A DNA stretch of 64,000 bases from Strongylocentrotus droebachiensis (GCA_035222895.1 JAVYIG010005336.1:62001-126000), one strand, 5' to 3'. Positions 9,997 through 22,500 are shown, counted from the stretch's first letter. The notes: generated by a model from the letters alone, not told the origin. Translations and numbers: made by a program.

Positions 9997-12173
9997 CAGG
10001 CGCGGATCCAGGGGGGGGGGGGGGGGGGGTGAGCAGGCCTTGCCCCCCCCCCCCCGCAAAAAAAAAGAGAGAAAAAAGGTAAAGAAGGGAAAGGGAAAGA
10101 GGAGAGAAAGAGAAAGAAAAAAGAGGAAGAAGAAAAGAAAAGGGGGAAGAAGGAGATCGGGGGGAGGGGGGGGCCGAAAGGGCCTTGCCTCCCAGGCTGT
10201 TGACCCCCCCCCCCAATAAAAAAATAAGAAAGAAAAAAAGGAAAAGAGAAGATACTGGCGTATTGATAGGGGGGGGGGGCTTTGGGGAATTCAAATTCAA
10301 ACGTGGTTTATTTCTAATTCCACAACGGTGGATTACAAATAATGCTGAAATGACATAATTTCCGAGATTTGTCCTCACTTTTTAGTCAATTATACGTTTG
10401 TACGTGTTTGTTGGAAAAAGACAAATTCCTAAATTTACAGCCAGGCAAGAAATATGATTCTTGAGATTCCTACATATCAGGGCCCAAAGTACGACGGGGA
10501 TCGGGAGCCTCGAGCTCCCTCTCCCACCCTCCCCCCACACCTTTTTTGAAAAAGTATATTAAAGAGTAATAAAATAGAATGAGAGCAAGAAAGAAAGAAT
10601 AGTTAACTGCCAGTGTTAAAAAATGAGGCATCAAAATATGCTCATCTGACCGTGATTAAATGCCTAAAACCCCTAAGCTTCCGGGGGCTCTGCCCCCTGG
10701 ATTCCACCTATAGGGCCCTACGGCGGGCCCTTAGATGCTCATCTGACGGTAATTAAATGCCAAAAACCCCTCTTGTGGGGGGGGGGGGGCTCCACCCCCT
10801 GGACCCCACGCCAAATAGTGACCTGCCAGTGTAACAAAATAATAGGTATTAAAAAAAATGCTCATCTGACCTTAATTAAACGCCTAAAACCCCTGAGCTT
10901 TCGGGGCCGGCTCCGCCGCCTCGACCCCACCAGGGGCCCTAAGGCGGGCCCCTGAATGCTTATCTGACCGTAATTTATTGCCTTAAACCCCTGAGCTTCC
11001 GGGGTCGGACAAGGTATCAAAATGTGTTTATCGTACAGTGTAGGAAGAAAAAGGAGCAGACAAACAACATCTTTGCAATTCAGACAAGGATTAAGAGTAT
11101 AGAGAACGGTACAACGCATCGTCTTCTTTCTCTAATAATTTAATGAAACGTCAAAGCTTCGTACAGGAGGGGAGGGGGGGGGACTGAATTCAGACAAGGA
11201 TTAAGAATCGAGAACGCAACAGCGAATCGTCTTCTTTCTCTCATAATCTTATGACGTCATATCTTCCACGCTTGGCGCGGGAGAGGGGAACCTGAATTCA
11301 GGTAAGAACGGTAATACGAATCTTTAATGATTTAATGAAACGTAAGAGCTTCCGCGCTTCGCGCGGGATGGAGGGGGAACTAGATTCAGACGAGGATTAT
11401 TTTCGAAAACGGTACAACGAATCGTCATCTTCTCTAATGATTTAAGTAAACTTAAAAGCTTCCGCGCTTCGCGCGGAGGGGGAAACCAGAATTCAGACGA
11501 GGATTAAGAGTCGAGAACTCTACAACGAATCGTCTTCTTTCTCTAATAATTTAATAAATCGTAAAAAAATTTCGCGCTTCGCGCGGGATGGGAAAAACTA
11601 AATTCAGACGAGGATTAACAGTCGCGAAAGGTACAACGAATCGTCTTCTTTCTTTGATAGTTTAATGAAGCGTCAAAGCTTCCGCGCTTCGCGCAGGAGG
11701 GGGAGGGGTGCTGAATTTAGATAAGGATTAAGAGTCGAGAACTCTACAACGAATCGTATTCTTTCTCTAATAATTTAATAAATCGTAAAAATGTTCGCGC
11801 TTCGCGCGGGAGGAGAAAAACTAATTTCAGACGAAGATTAATAGTCGAGAACGGTACAACGAATCGTCTTCTTTCTCTAATAATTTAATAAATCGTAAAA
11901 TTTTTAGCGCTTCGCGCGGGAGGAGAAAAACTAATTTCAGACGAAGATTAATAGTCGAGAACGGTACAACGAATCGTCTTCTTTCTCTAATAATTTAATG
12001 AAACGTCAAAGCTTCCGCGTTTCGCGGACGAGGGAGGGGGAAACTCGCCCCTCCCTGTACCGAACCCCCCCCCCCGCATTACGTCACTGTTGGTCACCAT
12101 TACGTACCAATATTTGGCTCGCATAATTTCAAATTTGGCCCCCCCCCCCTAAGAAATCCTGGATCCGCGCCTG
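9997..12173. mobile_element. Non-autonomous hAT element (2177 bp), copy 1
   Basis: Ends CAGGCGCGGATCCAGG and its inverse, with the 8-bp duplication TCCTAGAC at 9989-9996 and 12174-12181. An 8-bp TSD plus short CAG-starting TIRs defines hAT. The interior has poly-G/poly-C tracts, three to four ~140-bp units ending in CCCCTGAGCTTCCGGGG-like blocks (10660-11010), and a ~112-bp minisatellite (11230-12030). There is no transposase. The same family is at 53519-54904 in opposite orientation. Confidence 0.9.
11230..12035. repeat. ~112-bp minisatellite inside hAT copy 1
   Basis: About seven to eight units. Each contains the imperfect palindrome CGCGCTTCGCGCGG, a CAGACGAGGATTAAGAGTC block, ACGAATCGTCTTCTTTCTC and AATTTAATGAAACGT. 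The spacing between successive CGCGCTTCGCGCG motifs is about 110-120 bp. Confidence 0.9.
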
Positions 12174-12181
12174 TCCTAGAC

Positions 12182-12460
12182 ATATGCTTACAGCATCCCT
12201 ATGGATGGAATCCGGTTTGCATTTATTCGCTGGTGCTATGTCAGGCAAACCGAGGTCTATCTTTTCAATCTTCAAACAAACAAAACATTTCAAGAAATAT
12301 GCATAGGCTACAATGAGTAAACAGATCAATTTTATGTTAATGTTGCGGCGACGCCTGCTAATTAGCAGATTATATTTAAATATTTGTTTAATCATTTATT
12401 TCATTTATTTCGCATAATACGTTCATTACAGTAATCTGGTCTCCCGTAAGACCGTGTGGT
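12182..12460. other. No gene recognised
   Basis: Flank of the hAT element. A short minus-strand frame (12129-12395) crosses the element end and is not credible. Confidence 0.5.
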
Positions 12461-12468
12461 GTACAACA

Positions 12469-12676
12469 AATTAAAGACGGCCCACTGCACTACTTATAAA
12501 TACTTGCGCCCTCTATACAGCAAACAATGCCTAATCGGTGACCATTATAGTCCCCCGGCATGATCCTCTTTTTCTTATGTTTATTGAGAGCTGATTTGAT
12601 GAGATAACCACCTGTCCAGTGACCTTAAAGAGTGGTCTAATCCTGTAAACTAGTACAGATGGGCTAAAATAATTTG
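12469..12676. mobile_element. TTAAAG...GCCC MITE (family C), diverged copy
   Basis: Contains the blocks TTGCGCCCTCTATA, GAGCTGATTTGATGAGATAA and CACCTGTC(C)AGTGACC, shared with 57591-57787 (inverted), 25000-25090 and 26712-26880. The best copy at 57591 shows TTAA at both ends. Confidence 0.7.
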
Positions 12677-12885
12677 GCCTATTCAATTTAAACAATTAAT
12701 CTCCACCACCTTGATTTCCCCCTTCGTGCTGTAAGCCGAAAATGACGTGTTCCCCGAATTTCTACGCCAGGCGAAAAAGATTGGCATGCCATATTCCAGC
12801 ATGGCGAGTTCGCGTCTTATTTTTTCGTACTTGAATCTGGGCTCGCTGTGGTACGAACAAATAAGACTCGACCAGGGGCCCGTTT

Positions 12886-13022
12886 CATGAAACTTTTTAT
12901 CAATAACAAATGCTAAATTTCCATGACAAATTTGCTCTCAGCCAATCAGATGCCATGATTTCAGTAGATTATAACAGTAGCTTGTAACTTGCTATTGATA
13001 CCAAGTTTTACGAAACAGGGTC
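12886..13022. mobile_element. ~137-bp MITE with GGGCCCGTTTCATGAAAC end
   Basis: Inverted ends GGGGCCCGTTTCATGAAACT and AAGTTTTACGAAACAGGGTCC (imperfect). It is a short foldback with no coding capacity. The target duplication was not resolved. Confidence 0.65.
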
Positions 13023-13429
13023 CAGTTCTGTATAAATTCTTTATACCTGCTTCAAGCCGCCGAAGTTTTCTTTACCGGGCGTCATAATCAGAGCCATGTA
13101 TAATTATGCAACGTTTTAATCAAAATTAAATTGGCCATATTCTCGACTAGGCAAACCATCGATGCGAACAGATTCTAGGATCGCGCCATCTTCGGCTTGC
13201 AGCAGAAAGGACGAGATTGTGATCGCAAAATAGAATGTACTTTGATGAAAGTTTATTCCTCAGAAAAATATATAAATTACATGATATAGTCGACGGTGAA
13301 GGTGAAATTAAATCAATTATAGATTTTCTAAGGATGGGGTTAAATGAAGTAGAAATAATTAAACTTCACGTGATTCTTGTAGGGACACTGATTTAAATTT
13401 AGAACTTTTATTTAAATGAGTGAATACAG

Positions 13430-13830
13430 TGGTTCACGTTACATCGAACAAAATATGTGGGTTGTTGATGAATATGAAAATAGAAAAGTCGCATGTAGTT
13501 GAACATTTAGAGAGGATCCGTAATTACTCTGAACAACTTAAGACATCCATACAATATGTGTAAGTCCTAGGAAATAAATAGGTTAAGGGAATTTAGATTA
13601 ATTGTTTACATGAACTTATATATACTAGGAAAAATATGTTTGCATTTAAATTTTCAATAAGTAATAAATGCTCCTTTTGTGATAAAAATGAAGAGACCTA
13701 TGAGCATAAATTGTTACTTCTGAAAAAATAAAGATTTCTCTAAAAAGATTGTGGTGATTTATTCAATTTATTGTATATCAAAAATATAAACTGGGAGGAA
13801 ATTTACGTTGGTATGACAGATTCAAACGTA
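13430..13830 (+). pseudogene. L1/Tx1-like LINE C-terminal remnant
   Basis: A plus-strand frame near 13636 reads MFAFKFSISNKCSFCDKNEE, then TYEHKLLL, and after a stop DLFNLLYIKNINWEEIYVG. The C-x2-C...E-x-x-E-H pattern is typical of the cysteine-rich tail of L1/Tx1-type reverse transcriptases. Stops make it a pseudogene. The clade is inferred from this short segment only. Confidence 0.5.
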
Positions 13831-14451
13831 GGGAGGGGGCAGTTTATTAATCACATTATACCTTAATCAAATATATGATATTTGTTTATAGCAGAACTAA
13901 AACTATAAAGCCCCAACTCCACAGTACAAGAAATTAGACGTAGTTTACAAGAGAAACCTGAAAATATGGCTGCAACACAATGATTTTAAACTTCATTTTA
14001 AAACTTATCCTATCCATTTCCAAGGAACAGAAGGTTATAGGACAGTAAAGAATAGGTATTTTTAAAAGTTTGGCAAGTCCGGATGTATGTCCACAAGTGT
14101 CCACTTCTTTAATAATCAATTTAATACCACAAGAGATGTCATAATTTTGGGTTCACTGCTCCTCTAACTGGTCTTAAGTCACGATACTTTTCCTGAAACT
14201 ACAATGGGCCATGGCCCGCCAGCGAAAAGAATCTGAAGAAATGTAAAAAGTTATTTTGTCTGTGATGATGCGTGGTTACTGTAGCGTCAAATGAATATCC
14301 TCATCAACATACACATTGTCAGGGGGCGGTGGTCATGGTGTGATCAAAGAAAGACTCTCATTATTAGTCCACATGTAGTAGGTCCATGCCTAAAGCAATA
14401 ACCCTATTTACAACCTGATACATTGCCAGGGACTTGCCCAACATAGCAACA

Positions 14452-14526
14452 AATAATAGAAGACTGGGTTGATGGATTCCATTATTACTACAATAATGGA
14501 ATCCATCAACCCAGTCTTCTATTATT
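14452..14526. repeat. Perfect 35-bp inverted repeat hairpin
   Basis: Two 35-base arms (14452-14486 and 14492-14526) are exactly complementary around the 5-base loop ACTAC. The arm contains AGACTGGGTTGATGGATTCC. No target duplication or further repeat is visible. Confidence 0.95.
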
Positions 14527-14614
14527 ACTTATTATAACATGTTATTAAATAACTCGTCACTTGTCCCCAAAACAGGAATTTGAAAGTGTTAGTAAACCAG
14601 TCTATCAAATATTA

Positions 14615-14727
14615 CGGAGTTTTAGATTTGCGCGGACTGATACGTGTGACGTCCATTCAAGGCAGTGTATTAAAAGGACGTCGATCGTAGCAATCCCCAT
14701 TGTTTTCGTGCGAATCTAAAAGTCCCT
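14615..14727. mobile_element. ~114-bp MITE (AGGGACTTTTAGATT family), copy 1
   Basis: Inverted ends ...GAGTTTTAGATTTGCG and CGAATCTAAAAGTCCCT, sharing GGACGTCGATCGTAGCA with the copies at 39245-39358 and 45848-45962. The left end is degraded in this copy. Confidence 0.85.
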
Positions 14728-14739
14728 ATAATGGCAACA

Positions 14740-16060
14740 TTATCGACAATAACAAAAGTTTACTAATATATTTAGATTTGATGCATGCTTTTCAGACACA
14801 TGTTGTTCTTGACAACCAGAAGGCTTGTCCAAAGCTTGCCTGACGTATGCAGACTGGATTCCGAGTATTTTAGTTCATTCATTGATAACGGATTAAATGG
14901 TTAAGTCACTTTAGGTTCTGCAATCCAAGTTGTGAAATACACGGAGACAAAAAAAATGGATACACGTGCTCATGAAAGTTACGTAATCATTATTAATTTA
15001 TGCACAAGCAGTGCACTTCACGATACATAAGTGGAAATATTCTTTGAAAAGGGGAAACAAAGGCTATTTGTGTAGCACCTCTATTGCTGTAGGAGTAATT
15101 ATTTCAAAATGTACAAAGTGAGACCTCTTTGGCTCGAATTCACAAAGGAAGTTTGTCGACAAACCTAGGTTTATGTGCGTCATATACGCGCTTTGACGCG
15201 TTTTTTTTACAAACCTGGTTAGTAAAAACGCGTCGAAATGCGTCATATGACTATCGGCCAAAACAAATAATCTTCGTCACGATCCATCATATTTTATTTT
15301 GAAGAGGTTATGAGGCTTAATTTCACTCAAACTGCGGGGAAATGTGACATTCTAAGAGTGTGGTAGCACCGTAGCACAAATAACACACATATCCTATTTA
15401 CAGGCAAACTGAGTTAATAATGACATGTGATAAATTACAAAATTGAGGAAACTGGAGGATTCCATAACTAATATATAAGCCGAAAGAAGACCCTCATTTT
15501 TGTTTGTAAAGAAATATTGAAAATAAGATATTTTATCACTCAAAGACTTTTCGAATAAAAGTTGATGTGATAGGATTGGTCTCAAGGTTATGCTTGAACA
15601 TTGAAACTATGTAAAGAAATACCTACATGAAAATTGTCGTCATTGGCATGGGTCTGTGATTACAGACTGTTCCATATTCGGCGATTTTTTTTTTTTTTAG
15701 ATTACACCAATGTGTGGACTTATAATATTTGTCTTATTTACGCGGTATAATATTAATATAATATTTTTTTTTCCTGTTATCCAGGGTAACCTCATCAGTA
15801 CTCCGTGAGGGCTCTGCTATAACATTAAGGCATTTAAAAGCTATACCAAAGTTAGCTTTTATATTAACACCAATCGTTTAATAAAATGACAGCTCAAAGG
15901 TAACGAAAGAAGTTTTAACATAACAGTTTTGCAACTTTTCGCTGCCCATGGACTAACATAAAGTTGACTTGGGAGGGCGTTCTAAAAAAGATACAGAGGG
16001 TTTGGAGTGGTGACGAATTGTCGCATGCGTCTTGACAAATTCAAGGATGGTATTAGCGGA
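14740..16060. other. No gene recognised
   Basis: About 1.3 kb of AT-rich sequence. There is a small inverted repeat at about 15174-15250 (GTGCGTCATATACGCGC against GCGTCGAAATGCGTCATATG). I do not recognise any protein in the short minus-strand frames here. Confidence 0.5.
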
Positions 16061-16065
16061 CAAGT

Positions 16066-17398
16066 CGAATTTTCGAAGCTAGAATCACAAACATGAATCA
16101 CAAATCAAAACGCCGTTACAAAAAACAAGGTCATTGCGGTCAGCGTTCAAGCGATTTTTCATCAACGCTGATTCTAGCTCATTTCGAGCCCAGCCACTCC
16201 GCATCACCCTCGCAGTTTGACCCAGGAAGTATAGGTCAACTCCGGCGCGCGCTTTTTGGAATTGTTTACGGCCGACTATCGACTGCTGTTTTGAGCATAG
16301 ATCGCAATAATAAAACAAAGAATCAGAAGGTGATGGAAGGAAGAAACAAAAAATAACACAAGGAAAGACAAAAAGAGAAATTGATAGAGTTATTAAAACA
16401 AAGAATAACGTAAGAGAAGGTGATATAAGGAAGAAACAAAGAATGACATAAGGAAAGGCAGAAAGAGAAAGTGATATAATGCTTAAAACAAAGAATTACA
16501 TAAGAAAAGGTGATAGAAGTAAAAAAAAAAAAAAAAAGAATAACATAAGAATAGAAGGAAGAAACAAAGAATAACAAAAGAGAAAGTGATAGAATAATTA
16601 TAAAAACAAAGAATAACATAAGAGAAGGTGATAGAAGGAAAAAACAAAGAATGACATAAGAATAAAAGGAAGAAACAAAGAATAACATAAGGAAAGACAG
16701 AAAGAGAAAGTGATAGAATGATTAAAACAAAGAATAACATAAGAGAATGTGAGTGAAGGGAAAAAAACAAAGATTAACATAAGAATAGAAAGAAGAAACA
16801 AAGAATAACAAAAGAGAAAGTGATAGAATTATAAAAACAAAGAATTACATAAGAAAAGCTGATAGAAGGAAAAGAACAAAGATTAACATAAGAATAGAAG
16901 GAAGAAACAAAGAATAACAAAAGAGAAAGTGATAGAATTATAAAAATAAAGAATAACATAAGAGAAGGTGATAGAAGGAAAAAAACAAAAAATAACATAA
17001 GAATAGAAGGAAGAAACAAAGAATAACATAAGGAAAGACAGAAAGAGAAAAAGATAGAAGGAAAACAAGGTATAACATAACGGAACAGGCCACGATAAAG
17101 AGCATGGTATAGTAAACGCAAATTGCATGAAAAGCAGGCGCACGGTTTTTGCCCAAACCGGAACAGGCTCCGTCATACAATCATGATTGAAAACTCCGTC
17201 CGTTCAATCGAATTTTAGCGACCGTGATTCTGCAGAATCATGATACAAAACGCATCTTTTTCAGCGTTTCATGTTTGTGTTTTCAAACCGTTTATTTTTA
17301 GGACCGACGAAAAAATCGCTTGAACGCATTGCGTTTTAAACTAAACCTCTTTAGAAACCGTGATTCTAGGGTGAAAAAGTGTCGATTAAACGCACCCT
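16066..17398. mobile_element. Harbinger-type element with purine-rich array, left-truncated copy
   Basis: Same organisation as 59816-61188: TCGAATTTTCGAAGCTAGAATCAC at the left, a purine-rich array in the middle, and GTGATTCTAGGGTGAAAAAG to AAACGCACCC at the right. The terminal GGGTGCG of the left end is missing here. No transposase is present. Confidence 0.8.
16325..17075. repeat. Purine-rich complex tandem array
   Basis: Repeats of the modules AGAAACAAAGAATAACATAAG, GAAAGACAGAAAGAGAAA and GTGATAGAA in varying order. The plus strand is almost pure purine plus T. Minus-strand frames rich in Phe, Leu, Ser and Tyr are a by-product. Confidence 0.9.
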
Positions 17399-17399
17399 T

Positions 17400-17718
17400 A
17401 ATCGTGTGGTTATGGCCAAACAACTTCGATAAACAAGACATTAAAGTAAATATGTGCTTACGTAATCCCCCGCTGTATGCGTACTGATTATTGTATAAAG
17501 AGAGGAGCTATAATAGGCTCTAAACGTTACACGGTAAACAAGGTTCGTAAGAATGGCTATGATTCTACTTTGAAATTGGGTAAAGTGTAACTTAAATGAA
17601 ATTTGAATACATTGATTTACTACCATAATATAAACTCGAAAAGCAGAGCGGACTGTTCATACATTTGCTTTTGACCCTTACAAAAACGAATCTCAACTGC
17701 CAAAGACAGCTTCCGCGG
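17400..17718. other. No gene recognised
   Basis: The run ATATAAACTCGAAAAGC near 17630 recurs near 19010, so the flanks of the following foldback are themselves related repeats. Confidence 0.5.
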
Positions 17719-18908
17719 CCAGGTCGAAATTCCATTAGAATCCGATCCTATTGGACCATCAGAAACCATTAGAGCTATTGGTGTCTAATGGTTTCAATAG
17801 GGAAAGTGAAATGATGGACCCACAGAAACCATTAGAAAATATCTATTGGACCAACACAAACCCACAGAAATAATGCTGATGGACCAACATCCACCCACGT
17901 CTTCTATGGGTTTCTGTTGGTCCATTAGATATTTTCTTCTATGATGGGTTTCTGTTGGTCCATTAGATATTTCCTATGGGTTCCTGTTGGTCCATTAGAG
18001 ATCTTTCTATGGATATCTAATAAATGGTCCGATATTCCGAATTACCTATTGAAACCACTAGTCCAATGGCTTCTATTGGTAAATCAATAATGATAAATCA
18101 AAAATCGATTTTAGCAACTGTCCACCAAAAAGGTATATTCTAATCTCAATTGCATTAACTCCATCACATAGATCACTTGAAGTGAGTTTAAGAATATCCT
18201 TTATTTTAACTGAAGGCTTGTACTATTCTATATAATAAACATACATGAATTGTTTCTTGGTTAGTATTTTATAGTAATCATTATAATCGATATATCTATT
18301 GCTAAAACGTGAATGAAATTGTAACATGATTAAACAAATAATCTATTGGTCATTAGTTGCCGAAAGAAAATAAAAATCACAAAATTGATGTACATTGTCA
18401 TAAGTTGCTTAACAAATTATGATAAATGTAATGTTCTGTGAACACGTATAAAGTAATCATGAATATGCATGAGATAGATTTAGCTTTTGGTTTCTATTGG
18501 TTTCTATTGGACCTATTGGTTTCTATTGGTCCCATTGGGTTCTATTGGTCTCATTGGTTTTCTATTGGTCCTATCGGTCCTATTGGTCCTATTGGTTCTA
18601 TTGGTTTCTATTGCCTTGGTCTTATTGTTTTATTTTGGTCCTATTGGTTTCTATTGGTCCTATTGGTCCTATTGGTTTCTATTGGTCTTCTTGGTTTCTA
18701 TTGGTTTCTATTGGTCCTATTGGTTTTTTATTTCTATTGGTTTCTATGGGTGCTATTGGTTTCTATTGGTTTATGATGGTTTGAATGGTCTCTATTGGAT
18801 TCAATTCTATGGGTCCAACAGAAACCAATAGACTCCAACAGAAACCATTAGAGACCAATAGAATTTTTCTAATGGTCTCTATTGGTCTCTATGGGATTTT
18901 CGACCTGG
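17719..18908. mobile_element. Foldback element with TTCTATTGG minisatellite
   Basis: Ends CCAGGTCGAAA and TTTTCGACCTGG are inverted. The interior carries runs of a 9-bp unit TTCTATTGG/TCCTATTGG (mainly 18485-18800) and inverted versions (CCAACAGAAACCAATAGA, 17760-17880 and 18805-18870). No target duplication could be resolved. Nine-base periodicity opens three plus-strand frames made of FYW/SIG/PIG repeats, which are not genes. Confidence 0.8.
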
Positions 18909-19396
18909 GAATTGAGGCTTTGTAGAATGATTATGCATGCTACCCTTGTATTTTCTTTGGAGGAATGTAAAATGGGATGTATATGAAATTTGAAGACATT
19001 TTCGACCATGATATAAACTCGAAAAGCGGAGGTGGCAGTTTCTGCATGGACCCCCTCAGCACCCACTCCGCGTCACATGCACACCCCCCGCCCCCCCCCC
19101 CCCCCCACCCTTCCTACCTCTCATTCCTCCTTTCTGGTGCAGTTAGAGTCAATTCCTGTCTGCTTTGCATGGGACTTAAAACTGTATTAGAGTGGATTAT
19201 GCCACGATTATACCCTCTATACTTAAACAGGCAGTATAAGAAAGAAAGAAAAAAACTATGAAACATGAAACGTCTTGATAAAGGCTACACCCTCGACTGG
19301 TCAAGCCCCTATTACATAAGGCCAGCATACTGTGTTTGCGTTTCTTGAGTTGGCGCTCTGTCCATCGCTTATCCTTATTTGAACATTATTTGAACC

Positions 19397-19557
19397 ATGT
19401 CTCAATCGGACAAAAGTTCTAACGCATGTGATGACGACAATGTTGTTCGACGATTTGGGGTGCTAGCTGAGAGGTCAGATGGTTTCAAAAAATGGCTGCT
19501 TGACCAGCTTCAATCTCGTAATTGCCGCCGTGTGCTGGACGCTGCTTGTGGTACTGG
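19397..19557 (+). CDS. GNMT: GNMT-like gene 1, exon 1
   Basis: Codes from MSQSDKSSN through ERSDGFKKWLLDQLQ to the SAM-binding VLDAACGTG. The donor GG|GTAAGTGAC leaves two bases (phase 2) completed by exon 2. No upstream promoter element could be identified. Confidence 0.85.
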
Positions 19558-22500
19558 GTAAGTGACGTATAACCTTTGACAGACGAATTGTGTGACTGAG
19601 TTTCAAACCGAGGTCGCCTGAAGCGAAGACAGTGAAAGGGCGTGTCGCTAGCTGGACCAAATCACATCTCCCTAAATATACTATCTATATAGCCATGCTA
19701 GCGTTTTATAGCAGTTTAATATACAACCAGGGCACCAGGCCGTCTACTAGTACTACCAAATTGGTCTATTCCCATATGCAGGGGCGGATCCGGGGGGGGG
19801 GTGGGGGGGGGGGGGGGGTGGGATAGTGAGCACAATTTTTTCTTTTTTGCTCCCGAAAATTTGAAAATCGCGCCGGCCGAGAATTCGCTCAGCCAGCAGT
19901 GGGGGGGGAGGGGTAGGGGTAGTGAGCACTAATATTTTTTGGGGGCCTCGAAATTTGTACCCACCCCCCCTTGAGCGCCAGGGGGGAGGGGGCCATCTAC
20001 AAAAAATGGTCAAATTAACTTTTTTTTCAGGGGGGCCAAGGCCCCCCGCCGCCTGCACCCCCCCCCCCCCCCCTGGATCCGTCACTACCCATATGGTCTA
20101 ATGGCCATGTCGTGCATTTATCATTTGGTCTATTGACCATTTAGGCTCATAGTTAATTGGTCTAATTTCCATCCATTTGGTATAATACGTTATGCTTAGC
20201 ATGGGGGCGCAGGCTTCCTTCACCCTTACCCCGGGCACTGCATGGGGGTCATAATTTCCTTGCAGTGTATCACAAAATATCCATGAATTAGACATAGGGG
20301 CAATTATATATTATTATTATTTAGTAATTTTTCATTTTACTTTCATAGACTATGAGGACAACGCCAGTAGAATCTTGCTGGGGAAAAGGGCGCGCTATCT
20401 AAGTTGTATTATCACTAGTTTAATTGTTCACACGCGAGAAATATAGACAAATAAAGGAACCGGCTATACCTGCGCTGCCCCCCAATACACTGAAATACAC
20501 ATACCCAGTCCAAATAGAAAAGGGTCTCTGGAATCAAACGCTGTCTTGAACAAGGAATTCAAAAGTGTTTACACTACAAACAAATACAAATATTCCCCCT
20601 TGCAGTTATTTGAAATTATGTAAAATGCATTAATTTGGGAAGGATAATAGACCATTTTCGTAATGTAATCCAATTTCATGGACTGTCATTCCATGTCATT
20701 CACCTGTTACGAATAATTGTATTTCAATAGTAAAAATGGGAATTGCATATACCACACGTTGTAAAGTAGGGCAAACCATGATGTTTTCCTACCTAGCAAC
20801 AATTAATGTATGCAATTCGCATTATGGCTATAATGAAATACAATTATTTGTAGATTGCTGTACACCTGTATTAAAGGTAATACAAAGTTTTGGTATGGGG
20901 TCGTGAATTTGGTTCAAATGAACATATTGGAAGCATATGCGATTCTACAATATTCAGTGATCATTGTCGCGGTTGAAATCGAGTCTAAAGTTGTGAAATT
21001 GTAAATAATGAACTGTTTATGTTGCATAGCTCCCTCACAAGGTCAAGATATCAATTAAGCTATAACACTATGTTTCTTGACTAAAATCGACCGATTAACT
21101 ATTCCCATTTGGAAATTATATATCATAACTACATACTCTGAGATTTTCATGGTCGCAGCTACCAACGTACGGTCGTAGGCGCTATTTGAAATTTATCAGA
21201 ATTTACTGGGAGCACCGGTAAATTTTTATATTCAATTTTTCTCGAAAGCAGAAGTGTTTCAGGGGCTAAATTTCCAAGTGCTTCTAATACATCCACAGAG
21301 GCATCAAAATATATCAAAATTGTAAAGAATCAATATCTACCCAATTTTCAAAATTTTCCAAAACTTTGTATTACCTTTAAAGTTGATTACATTACGAAAA
21401 TGGTCTCTAAGGATAACAATTACCAAAGCCCCACCCGCCTTTAAACCAAACAACAACAACAACGTATACGTTGTATTGGTATACGTTATATTTTAATAAT
21501 GGCATTGTATAACTAATTTTTAAAGTCGATTCCAATTTGTAATATATATATTTATGTGTGGTTACCTTATCAACTCAAACGTAATTATGTTAATTCAGGT
21601 TTTAAGGCTTTTATCGTTGCCTATCTTCAAAATGTTTTTCCCCCTTTTTTCTTTGATTGTTTGGTTGCTCAACATTATTTTTGTCTGTTTATCTGCTATT
21701 ATTACCATATATCAGTTTAGTAATTTGATGATCTTGACTCTACTTTCTCTTAGTTTATTTTGGTATTGTTTTGATGGAATTGTATTATTTTGTTATCTTT
21801 ATTACGTATTGTACTTGTCATACCTTTCGTTTGGCTCACTATTGTATATTTACTGTATTTTTATAATCGTATTGAATAATTTGTAAACATGAACAATTTT
21901 GGTCCTTGGACCTTTTAATCATGTATATTTATATGTCTTTTTAAACCGAAATAAATAAATGAATAAATAAATAAAACAACAGAGTACGTGCTTGGTTTCG
22001 GTACGAACCCGCATTCTTTGCTGAGTACATGTTCATGTAGATGTTAATGGCTGCCTGCTACTTAATTCGAGATCACTGGAGCGAATGAATAGCCAGACAC
22101 CAGAGACCTATTCAGAGAATCGTTAATCTATTGCGTCTTTCAAATGTTATGTAACAGTATTGGGAATGAGAATGATTGTTGGATCTAAAGGGCTCTTTTG
22201 TGCTCTTCCATCGATCCTCTCCTGCCGTGTTCTCCCCCGCTATGCCAACGTGGGAATATTCATGTCCAGTACTATAGTGCGTGGTATCTTGAAGGACAAT
22301 TCTACTAGTTCATCTACTATGAAATTAGTCTATTTCCATCCACATGATGGGTATTATTAATTATGATAATTTCGTGAACCGAATCGTGCCGCACTGATCT
22401 GTCATCTTGTTTTCAGATCATAAGCGGAGGGCCAAATTAAAGGTAATACAAAGTTTTGGTATGGGGTCATGAATTTGGTTCAAATGAACATATTGAAAGC

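Noticed and set aside
9890-10378. 162-aa minus-strand frame
   Set aside because: It crosses the hAT left end and is mostly Pro/Leu/Ser/Phe from poly-G and GA-rich tracts.
16323-17180. Phe/Leu/Ser-rich minus-strand proteins that look like membrane proteins
   Set aside because: They are translations of the purine-rich array. The same pattern recurs at 60019-60970 in the second copy of the element, and three overlapping frames are open at once.
18438-18831. Three overlapping Trp/Gly/Ile-rich frames
   Set aside because: They are caused by the 9-bp TTCTATTGG repeat within a foldback element.
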